From assembly GCA_037962975.1 (NCBI GenBank), contig CM075675.1, forward strand, positions 108,464,718 to 108,528,717: a stretch of DNA of 64,000 nt, read 5' to 3'. The position numbers and the translations under genes are program-made. Shown piece by piece: positions 42,401 to 50,957 of this stretch (its first letter is position 1; the number at the start of each line of letters is the position of its first letter). The notes under the pieces were generated by a model, which ran no database searches, was not told the DNA's origin, and saw nothing but the letters and a program-made list of their open reading frames with translations. This DNA is from Clitoria ternatea. Taxonomy: Eukaryota; Streptophyta; Magnoliopsida; Fabales; Fabaceae.

Positions 42401-44877
42401 TTTTGGGCCACAGGTTTCGTCTCTGGATAGACGGAAAGTTTATGACAGCAGAATTCAGGGTCTATGCCTGGCATATCGGCTGCAGTCCATGCAAAGAGGT
42501 CTTTAAACTCTTGCAAGAGAGCCAGCAGTCGCTGCTCTATTTCAGCATCTAGCTTGTCATTGATATGGGTGATCTTTTCTGGAGAATCTCCCAAGACAAT
42601 GTCCCTGGAACTTCCATCCGGTGTGGGCTTTGATGGGTTGAACGGATCAATGTTCAAATCCGCTCTAGGATCCAGGTCGACAAGACTTACAGATCCAGCC
42701 GATGTTCCAGCATCATTAAGTTTCCTCTTTTTGTTGGAGGCGTCCAGCTTTGTCAAGTTGAGGCTAAGGTTGTAGCAGTACCTAGCCATTTCTTGATCAC
42801 CCCGGATAGATGACACAGCATTATCCTTGTCAATGAACTTGATAAGGAGATGTGGGGTTGATACAACTGCCTCCATTGCATTCAGAGTAGGACGGCCTAT
42901 GATGCCATTAAATGGTGATTTGACATCAATCACTAGCACCCGAGACTTAACCGTCCTGGCTCCTGGCTCGCCTTCAAACGAGATAAGGGTATCAAGATAC
43001 CCTCTAGTTAATTGCTTTGCGCCATTGAAAGCTGTTAGTTCCTGCGTGTAAGGCTGTAAGTCTGAGTCTTTAAAACCCATTCTTTCAAAGCAATTATAAA
43101 AAATAACGTCGCAGGAACTTCCCTGGTCAACAAGGATTCTTCGGACGTCCTTGTTGGCGATCACAGCAGTGATGACTACAGCATCGTCACCACCAGGAAC
43201 GGTTGGGCCAAAATCCTCGTCAGAGAAAGAGATTATGGGAGCCTCAATTCCTCCTCGGTAAGGGCGATTGTCTTTGACTTTCCCTTGCACGGATAAAATC
43301 ATTCTGTGATGATTCTTTCGGGCAGTAATTGAAGCTCCTCCTCCAGCGAACCCTCCAGCAATCATGTCAATGACTTCACGTCGGCCCTGACGTTGTTGCT
43401 GGGGCATGCTGTCTTTCTGTGCTGCATTATCGGTCATTACACCTTTTTGCTTCTCTGCAGCAGAGAACTTTCGAACCGGACTGGGGTTGTTGTCATCCCC
43501 ATCGTCGGGATCTCTTTCTCTTTTCTCATTCCGTTCTGTCCTGTCAAAGGATTTTTCTTTGAACAGGTATTGCTTCAATTTGCCTTCTCTAATTAGCGTC
43601 TCAACCGCGTTCTTTAGAGCTTGGCATTCATCAGTGGAATGACCATTTTGCTCATGAAAATCACAGTACTTTCGTGAATTTCCTGGTCTTTTCATAGGGG
43701 CTGGTCTCCTGATGCCATAGGTGCTGAAAACTGGCCATCCGACCTCTCTCAAAATCTGAGATGGTCTGGCAGATAACTGTGCATAGTGGCTGAAAGAATT
43801 GACATGCCTTTCTCGAGGTCGAGGAGGGCGGTTATCCACCTTAGGATTGGTGAATGGCCTCTCCATGCGTTCTGACCTCGTCTTCTCCTTACCCTTCTGG
43901 GTTTGGGGAGATGGTGTTGGTGGCTTTTTCTTTACAGCCATTGCCTCCAGGTGCATCTCTATGCTCACATACTTTGAGGCTTTTTTCCTGAACTCCTCAA
44001 AAGTTGTCGGGGGGCTCTTTGCTAATGAAAGAGCGAAAGCTGATCCTGGCTGCAATGCCTCAATCACGATATGCAGCTTGATAGATTCTGTGAGGTTAGG
44101 AACCAGGGCTGCTTCCTTATAAAACCTCTTCAGAAAATCTTTTAAGCCCTCTGTTTCACCTTGCTTGATCTGAGCCAAGGTATGAGACGTCTTAGGTACG
44201 TCTCTGGAGATGACAAAGTGGGTTTCAAAGGCAGCTGCCATTTCCGTCCAAGAATCTATGGATCCAGAAGGTAGGCCTTTAAACCACCCGAGGGCTTCCT
44301 CAGACAATGTTCGAGGGAACATTCGGCACATCACGTCTTCATCAGCCCCCAAGTACATGGCTTCAAACACATAAGCATCAAGGTGCTTAGTTGGATCAGT
44401 TTCACCATTATACTTTCCGATGGAAAGTGGTTGAGTGGTTTGAAGGTGCTTGGGGATGCTGATGCCCATAAGTCTCCTTGAAAAAGGAACCTTAAGATTG
44501 TAAGACAATGGGGGTGCTGTTGTTGAATCTCTCTTCCTTCGGGAAGCTGCATCCTCAGAATCGCGAGTTTGTTCTCCCTCCTCAAAGGTTGGGATCTTTG
44601 AGTACTGAAGAGTGGTGGATTTTTCACCATCAGTTGTGTGGGGAATATTTCGCGTGCGAGATGACTCTTTATCCTCGCTTTGCCTTTTTTCTCTTCGCAG
44701 TTCAGCGAGTTCCCTCTGAAGTTGTCTGATCAACTCATCGCGAGGATCAGGATCAGACACAGTTACTATCTTCTTTGAGTTACCCCCATGAGAATCAAGG
44801 TTGAGCTTTCTGTAGGCATTAGGATTGGTTCTGCCTTCAGCTTGATTCTCCATGGAGTCTTGTGCTTCGCCTTGCAT
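39406..44877 (-). CDS. Tat-M gag-pol polyprotein, intact 1823-codon frame
   Basis: One uninterrupted frame encodes all retrotransposon functions. Order by residue: gag capsid (~130-300, GETDPTKHLDAYVF near 159) and a zinc-knuckle-like CDFHEQNGHSTDEC near 403. The aspartic protease has ILVDQGSS near 583. Reverse transcriptase has YIDD near 974. RNase H is followed by archaeal-type RNase H (YVDGSSNQRGSGAG near 1254). Integrase has an H-H-C-C site (GHHAGG near 1482, CDACQK near 1515) and acidic residues at LDILGP (~1546), TDNGTQF (~1604) and NGQAEVAN (~1641), with a C-terminal GPY motif (NWEGPYRV near 1786). The dual RNase H places it in the Tat branch of Ty3/gypsy. All catalytic residues seen are intact, so the protein could still act in trans although the element lacks its 5' LTR. 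Confidence 0.93.
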   Translation of the reverse strand: MQGEAQDSMENQAEGRTNPNAYRKLNLDSHGGNSKKIVTVSDPDPRDELIRQLQRELAELRREKRQSEDKESSRTRNIPHTTDGEKSTTLQYSKIPTFEEGEQTRDSEDAASRRKRDSTTAPPLSYNLKVPFSRRLMGISIPKHLQTTQPLSIGKYNGETDPTKHLDAYVFEAMYLGADEDVMCRMFPRTLSEEALGWFKGLPSGSIDSWTEMAAAFETHFVISRDVPKTSHTLAQIKQGETEGLKDFLKRFYKEAALVPNLTESIKLHIVIEALQPGSAFALSLAKSPPTTFEEFRKKASKYVSIEMHLEAMAVKKKPPTPSPQTQKGKEKTRSERMERPFTNPKVDNRPPRPRERHVNSFSHYAQLSARPSQILREVGWPVFSTYGIRRPAPMKRPGNSRKYCDFHEQNGHSTDECQALKNAVETLIREGKLKQYLFKEKSFDRTERNEKRERDPDDGDDNNPSPVRKFSAAEKQKGVMTDNAAQKDSMPQQQRQGRREVIDMIAGGFAGGGASITARKNHHRMILSVQGKVKDNRPYRGGIEAPIISFSDEDFGPTVPGGDDAVVITAVIANKDVRRILVDQGSSCDVIFYNCFERMGFKDSDLQPYTQELTAFNGAKQLTRGYLDTLISFEGEPGARTVKSRVLVIDVKSPFNGIIGRPTLNAMEAVVSTPHLLIKFIDKDNAVSSIRGDQEMARYCYNLSLNLTKLDASNKKRKLNDAGTSAGSVSLVDLDPRADLNIDPFNPSKPTPDGSSRDIVLGDSPEKITHINDKLDAEIEQRLLALLQEFKDLFAWTAADMPGIDPEFCCHKLSVYPETKPVAQKKRRLGPEKQKAACQQTEELLKAGFIREIRYSSWLSNVVMVPKSNGKWRMCIDYVDLNRCCPKDPYPLPNIDRMVDDSSGYQYLSFMDAYSGYNQIPMCEEDQEKTAFINDRGVFCYTVMPFGLKNAGATYQRMINKVFEGMHTKLVEVYIDDIIAKTPVGGDHIDDLRQVFTRLRQFNMRLNPMKCTFAVPAGKFLGFMLTQRGIEANPGKCQTILDMQSPKNLKEVQSLNGKVAALARFMPKMAHRSLPLYKILKKSKKFEWGQEQEKAFQELKEVLSKPPILTKPDPEDTLILYLAISDEALGVALIKETPDGQRPVYFTSKTLQGAEIRYQKIEKAALAVVWASRRLRPYFHAHPIIVRTDLPLRSVLIKPDLAGRMIKWSIELSEFDISYEPRSAIKAQVLADFIVEMTGTDPDCPRVHWTIYVDGSSNQRGSGAGVVLESDDGVHLEISLRFNFKTSNNQAEYEACLAGLRAANDIGASEATLCSDSQLVISQILGDYQAREPQLQLYLNCVKELTEKFSKVEFKHVPREENTRADILSRLASTKRPGSTTTLVQSTLTSPSIPLFPSLNAIMTDSLYGDTWMAPYIRYLVDGQLPTDEKEKTRLRRELPYFTMIDGNLYRRALSVPYLICLKEDEVQGVLEEVHGGQSGHHAGGRSLMRKILRAGYWWPTMKQDSIDFVKKCDACQKFSNLHHTPAEELFTSAVPWPFYQWGLDILGPFPTAPGGIKYLIVGVDYFTKWIEAEPVVHITSARTRRFMYENIITRFGVPARIVTDNGTQFTDRKFTDLLEGLGITQIFSSVEHPQTNGQAEVANREVLKGLKKRLGEAKGGWTDQLCHVLWAYRTTPHSSTNESPYRLTYGVEAMIPVELQIASTRVKYFSEETNNANLASEMDVIQELREDAFIRDQAIKAKVALRYNKRVQSRTFNVGDLVLRKASIGNKFAHQGKLAPNWEGPYRVSEVTGKGSYRLENLDGTPIRNKWNTQNLRIYYS

Positions 44878-44916
44878 GGTGGATTACCTGCTCTGTCAAA
44901 GGATATGGGAATAACT

Positions 44917-47129
44917 TAACCGGTATCCAAACACCTTCAAATCAAGTCCAAACAAAGCCAAAAGCAAAGGAAATCTACACAAAATTGATTTCCTGACTTC
45001 CGTTCTAGTTTCTCTGTAATTGATCTTGTACCAAGGTATTTTTTATTAATACAAAGTTGTTTATTTATATTTATTTATTTGTCTTATTTAATTGTTATTT
45101 ATTTTTCTGCACTTTCATTTTTCTTTATTTATATTCAAGCACTTTATTTTCCTGCACTTTATTTTTCTGCAGTTATTTATCTGTTTATTTATTTTTATGC
45201 ATCTCCATCTTTATTTATTTATTTGTACCTTTATTTTTATTTTTATTTTTTATTTTTTTTTACACTTTTATCCCTCTTTATTTACTTTTCTGCACTTTTA
45301 TTATTGTTAATTTATTTTTCTGCACTTTATTTATCCGCACTTTATATTTCTGCAATCATTAGTTTATTTTTTTTATTTTTTACATTTTTATCTTTATTTA
45401 TTTATTTTTATGCCCTTTTATTTTATTTATTTACTTTCCCGTCCCTTTATTTTTGTTATTTACTTTTCTGCCCATTTATTTTCATGTATTTACTTTACCA
45501 CCTTTTTTATTTACATTTCTACCCCTTTATTTTCATGTATTTATTTTTCTGCCCCTTTATTTTTGTTATTTATATTTCTGCCCCTTTATTTTCATGTATT
45601 TATATTTCTGCCCCTTTATTTTTGTTATTTACATTTCTGCCCTTTTATTTTCATGTATTTACTTTTCTCCCCCTTTATTTTTATTATTTACATTTCTGCT
45701 CCTTTATTTTCATGTATTTACTTTTCTGCCCTTTATTTTGGTTATTTACATTTCTGCCTCTTTATTTATATGTATTTACTTTTCTGCCCCTTTATTTTTG
45801 CTATTTACTTTTCTGCCCTTTTATTTTCATGTATTTACTTTTTTGCCCCTTTATTTTTGTTATTTACATCTCTGCCTCTTTATTTTCATGTATTTACTTT
45901 CCTGTCCCTTTATTTTTGTTATTTACTTTTCTGCTGCTTTATTTTTGTTATTTACTTTTCTGCTCCTTTATTTTTTTATTATTTATTTTTCTGCCTCTTT
46001 ATTTTATGTATTTATTTTTTCTGCTCTTTTATTTTTATGTATTTATTGTTATGTCTATTTATTTATTTTTATTTTTATTTTTTTTTGAACTTTTTATTTA
46101 TTTTATTTTTACCTTTATTTTTTTATTTTATTATTATTATTTATTCTCTATACTTTTTATTTTTAGTTATTTATCTTTTTGCTTTTATCTTTCTACACTT
46201 TCTATTCATTTATTTACGTTTGACCATTTTTAATAGTTTATAAATATGTATATATACATAATTATCCATCTTTATTATGGTCATGATTTCCTATTATTTT
46301 CTCTTAGTAACCTTTTAATGATTAAGAAGAAATTATTTTCATAAAAAAATAAAAAATCAAGACTAATAAATAGTGTGTTATTTATTCATCCATTTTTCTC
46401 TTAAATTTAAGATGAGATTAATTTAGATAAGACATCTTATTAATCTTATTTTTTCTAAAAGATAATTAAATAATATTCCTTGTCAATTTTAATTAATTAA
46501 GTGTATTATATTTCTTTATCTTCATGTTGATGTGTTTAATTCTATTTTTTTTTCTCTTATTTTTATTTATTTGTTTATTTATTTGTTTTAAACTTTATAT
46601 TTCTCAATAAAAATCAATTTTTTTTTTTTACTAGAAAATAAGTAAGACAAGACGTCTTATTGTTTTTTTTATCCTTTTATTTTTATGGTCTTTTAATCAT
46701 TTGTTTATTTATTTTTTTTTAGAACTAAAAAACAACAAACTTAGGGATGTATTCTTTTACTATCTTTGTTTTATTCATATTTATATATTTATGATTGTTT
46801 TATGAAGGATGAAATATTTGATAATCATTTTTTAAATTACGCATGATCAATTTGGGTAACCGTTTTTTACGGACAGTGTGGGGTGCTAATACCTTCCCCA
46901 CTTGTAATTCGACTCCCGGACTAAACAGAATCTCATTTTTTTAAAAAACAAAAAAAAACCAGTGCTATTTAAAGGTTTTCCTAATATTTTCCTTAATAAA
47001 TATTGGTGGCGACTCCTTGAACCCTTTATTTTTTAGGCTTCTCAAGAGCCTCACTTCAATGCAGTTTTCAATTTTCTTTTATTTGTCTTTAACCAGTCCG
47101 CGTCGCGCGCCGGGACCCCGGTCGCGACA
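44917..47129 (+). repeat. Ogre 3' LTR, right part
   Basis: Starts at the position equivalent to 28834 of the left part, runs through the T-rich repeats and ends CGGTCGCGACA, followed by the GTCCC target duplication. Its first 598 bp repeat 28834-29432, differing only by one T in a T-run where I compared them. It shares the base at CTGCACTTTC with the left part, against CTGTACTTTC in the 5' LTR. Confidence 0.92.
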
Positions 47130-47134
47130 GTCCC

Positions 47135-47269
47135 TAACCTCACGGAGGCCATACAACTCCATATTGTAGTGGAAGCTCTTCAGCCTGGTTCAGCCTTTGC
47201 CCTATCGTTGGCAAAAAGCCCACCTTCAACCTTCGAGGAGTTTCGAAGGAAAGCTTCCAAATATGTGGG
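47135..47269 (+). pseudogene. Tat-A gag, middle fragment between two Ogre-family insertions
   Basis: This 135-bp fragment continues the gag frame from 12249. The target duplication 47130-47134 repeats the last five bases before the Ogre element. It matches Tat-M gag residues around VIEALQPGSAFALSLAKSPP. It ends where the solo Ogre LTR starts. Confidence 0.9.
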
Positions 47270-50200
47270 TGTGAACACCTATTTTTGTCCGGTGATATAT
47301 ATTAAAAAGAAAAAAAAAGAAAAAAGAAAAAAGAAAAAAAGAGTTTTTTTGTCCTAGAGTCCGGAGTCAATGTTGACTGCATTAACCGGGGTCCTAGCAC
47401 GGTTTCATGACCGGTGTTACCTCATTAGTTCTAAGCTCGTACAGCCTCAGTGGAGTACGGTATTTTACACCTCAGTTCGAAGGGAATCCGAGGTTCTTCA
47501 AGATAAAACTGATGTGTTAATCCGTACTTGAACTTCAAGACACACCGGAGGTACACCTGCAGGAGATTCCCCCAATGCTTAATATTTAACCGAGGTGAAG
47601 AGAAATGTCTATAGTTGACCAATGATTTCAAACCCCGGTTATGACTTACCAGTTCTCGTTGGTGACGCAGTACAGTGCTTAGAACCCCGTCCAGTCCAGA
47701 TTGCCACCCCGGATCATATTAAAAAAAATAATATTAAAAATTGCATAGTGACCGTTGGAATAGTAACCCTTCCCCATCTCTATAAATACCCAATCCCTCT
47801 TTATTTCCTACCACACCTCTCATTTCATCAATTCTCTTCATTTCTCTCAAGCAATGGCTGATGGATGCCGAAGCCAAGAGGAAAGAATAAGGGAGGGAAG
47901 ACGATGTTTTGTGACTACCTTTTTACTCCTTATAGTGTGGGTAGTAATTTATATTTATTGGATATTTTATATATTTCCATATATGTAATAAATAATTTAT
48001 GTTTCCATTTGTACCTTTAAATAAAAGGCCCAAAAAAAAATCAGAAAAATAAATGGGTAAAAAAAAAAATCAAAAAAAAAATCAAAAAAAAAATCAAAAA
48101 AATAAAAAAAATAAAATCAAAAAAAAATAAAAAAATAATTAAAAAATAAAAAAAACGAAAATAAAAAATAAAAATAAATAAGAAGGGCCAAAAAAAAAAA
48201 GAGAAAAAAAAGGGCCCAAACAAAAAAAAAACAGAAAAAAACAAAAAAAAGAAAGCCCAAAAAAAAAAACACAAAAAACAAAAAACAAAAAAAAAAAGGG
48301 AAATGGGCCAAAAAAAATATCCAAAAAAAAGGGTAAAAAAAAAACGAAAATTAAAAAAAAAAAAAAGAAAATCAAAAAAAGTTGACGGTGGTTTATTAGT
48401 GGTGGGCCCCGGTTTGGTTGGATAATTAGAGAAAATTGGAGAAATTGACATCAAATTTGGACAAATTGAAAAAGTAGAAAAGTGATGTCATTTATGGAGA
48501 ATCCAATGCCAATTTTCTTCTATAAATAGAAGGTGATATTGAGGCATTTTGGAGGGGAAGAGAAAAAAGAGGGGAAAGAGTGTTAAATTTTTGTGAGAAT
48601 TTTTAGAAGTTTGGGTTTTTAAAAATTACTTTGTGTAATTCTAGTTAGGAAAATGAGTGCACCACTCTTGTTTGTTTTAGTATGTGAGTTTTTGTGAGCT
48701 AAAATACTGTACAAGTGTTGTAACCGGTATCCAAATACCTTCAAATCAAGTCCAAACAAAGCCAAAAGCAAAGGAAATCTACACAAAATTGATTTCCCGA
48801 CTTCCGTTCTAATTTCTCTGTAATTGATCTTGTACCAAGGTATTTTTTATTAATACAAAGTTGTTTATTTATATTTATTTATTCGTCTTATTTAATTGTT
48901 ATTTATTTTTCTGCACTTTTATTTTTCTTTATTTATATTCAAGCACTTTATTTTCCTGCACTTTATTTTTCTGCAGTTATTTATCTGTTTATTTATTTTT
49001 ATGCATCTCCATCTTTATTTATTTATTTGTACCTTTATTTTTCTTTATTTATTTTTTTTACACTTTTATTTCTCTTTATTTACTTTTCTGCACTTTTATT
49101 ATTGTTAATTTATTTTCCTGCACTTTACTTATCCGCACTTTATATTTCTGCAATTATTAGTTTATTTTTTTATTTTTTTTTATTTTTTATATTTTTATCT
49201 TTATTTATTTATTTTTATGCCCTTTTATTTTATTTATTTACTTTTCCGTCCTTTTATTTTTATTATTTACTTTTCTGCCATTTTATTTTCATATATTTAC
49301 TTTTCTACCCTCTTTATTTTTGTTATTTACATTTCTGCCCCTTTATTTTCATGTATTTACATTTCTGCCCCTTTATTTTCATGTATTTACTTTTCTGCCC
49401 TCTTTATTTTTGTTATTTACATTTCTGCCCCTTTATTTTCATGTATTTACTTTCCTGTCCCTTTATTTTTGTTATTTACATTTCTGCCCCTTTATTTTCA
49501 TGTATTTACTTTCCTGCCCCTTTATTTTTGTTATTTACATTTCTGCCCATTTATTTTCATGTATTTACTTTCCTGCCCCTTTATTTTTGTTATTTACTTT
49601 TCTGCCCCTTTATTTTTATGTATTTACTTTTCTGCCCCTTTATTTTTATTATTTACATTCCTACCCCTTTATTTTCATGTATTTACTTTCCTGCCCCTTT
49701 ATTTTTGTTATTTACTTTTCTGCTGCTTTATTTTTGTTATTTACTTTTCTGCTCCTTTATTTTTTTTATTATTTATTTTTCTGCCCCTTTATTTTATGTA
49801 TTTATTTTTTCTGCTCTTTTATTTTTATGTATTTATTGTTATGTCTATTTATTTTTATTTTTATTTCTATTTTTTGAACTTTTTATTTATTTTTTTTTCT
49901 ACCTTTATTTTTTTATTTTATTATTATTATTTATTCTCTATACTTTTTATTTTTAGTTATTTATCTTTTTGCTTTTTTATTTATTTATCTTCCTACACTT
50001 TCTATTTATTTATTTACGTTTGACCATTTTAATAGTTTATAAATATGTCTATATATATATACATAATTATCCATATTTATTATGGTCATGATTTCCTATT
50101 ATTTTCTCTTAGTAACCTTTTAATAATTAAGAAAAAATCATTTTCATAAAAAATAAAAAAAATCAAGACTAATAAATAGTGTGTTATTTATTCATTCGTT

Positions 50201-50952
50201 TTTCTCTTAAATTTAAGATGAGATTAATTTAGATAAGACATCTTATTAATCTTATTTTTTCTAAAAGATAATTAAATAATATTCCTTGTCAATTTTAATT
50301 AATTAAGTGTATTATATTTCTTTATCTTCATGTTGATGTGTTTAATTCTATTTTTTTTTCTCTTATTTTTATTTATTTATTTATTTATTTGTTTTAAACT
50401 TTATATTTCTCAATAAAAATCAATTTTTTTTTACTAGAAAATAATTAAGACAAGACGTCTTATTGTTTTTTTTATCCTTTTATTTTTATGGTCTTTTAAT
50501 CATTTGTTTATTTATTTTTTTTAGAACTAAAAAAAAAACAACAAACTTAGGGGATGTATTCTTTTACTATCTTTGTTTTATTCATATTTATATATTTTTT
50601 ATTGTGTATATTATTTATGATTGTTTTATGAAGGATGAAATATTTGATAATCATTTTTTTAAAATTACGCATGATCAATTTGGGTAACCGTTTTTACGGA
50701 CAGTGTGGGGTGCTAATACCTTCCCCACCTGTAATTCGACTCCCGGACTAAACAGAATCTCATTTTTTTAAAACAAAAAAAACCAGTGCTATTTAAAGGT
50801 TTTCCTAATATTTTCCTTAATAAATATTGGTGGCGACTCCTTGAACCCTTTATTTTTTAGGCTTCTCAAGAGCCTCACTTCAATGCAGTTTCAATTTTCT
50901 TTTATTTGTCTTTAACCAGTCCGCGTCGCGCGCCGGGACCCCGGTCGCGACA
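47270..50952 (+). mobile_element. Solo Ogre LTR in Tat-A gag
   Basis: The 3683-bp LTR runs from TGTGAACACC to GGTCGCGACA with perfect 5-bp target duplication GTGGG (47265-47269 and 50953-50957). No primer site or internal region is present. It carries one rather than two 48-bp units, and it differs from the full element by more substitutions and by different A- and T-tract lengths. It is therefore a different, somewhat older subfamily copy. Confidence 0.93.
47854..47988 (+). CDS. Third copy of the 44-residue LTR frame (Arg4 to Gly)
   Basis: Same length and frame as at 12886 with a single base change, AGA to GGA, at codon 4. The hydrophobic segment is unchanged. The surrounding LTR shows indels and substitutions, whereas this frame has no indel. 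Confidence 0.4.
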   Translation: MADGCRSQEERIREGRRCFVTTFLLLIVWVVIYIYWIFYIFPYM

Positions 50953-50957
50953 GTGGG

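Larger units (their letters stand above)
29433..44916 (-). mobile_element. Tat-M: minus-strand Tat-lineage retrotransposon, 5' LTR missing
   Basis: In its own direction (right to left): 39 bp of leader, an intact gag-pol, a repeat-rich spacer, two genes on the opposite strand, a polypurine tract and a 742-bp 3' LTR. Its gag and LTR are related to those of Tat-A. The 5' LTR, primer site and most of the leader are absent. At 44916/44917 the sequence changes into Ogre LTR, at a point about 599 bp upstream of where Ogre LTR stopped at 29432. Hence this is not a simple insertion with a target duplication. Confidence 0.9.
12250..47129 (+). mobile_element. Ogre-type Ty3/gypsy retrotransposon inserted in Tat-A gag
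   Basis: Order: 5' LTR 12250-15923, primer site, ORF1, gag-protease, 170-bp intron, pol, 3' region with tandem repeats, polypurine tract, and a 3' LTR (27377-29432 plus 44917-47129) split by Tat-M. The 5-bp target duplication GTCCC is perfect (12245-12249 and 47130-47134). An extra ORF upstream of gag and an intron between protease and reverse transcriptase are Ogre hallmarks. The two LTRs differ by few substitutions where I compared them, so insertion is recent. Confidence 0.93.

Noticed and set aside
41872..42552. 226-codon plus frame inside Tat-M gag-pol
   Set aside because: Shadow of the intact minus-strand reverse transcriptase region.
29433..44916. Tat-M as a complete element with both LTRs and a target duplication
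   Set aside because: No second LTR or primer site is present at the right end; the sequence changes into Ogre LTR 39 bp upstream of gag.
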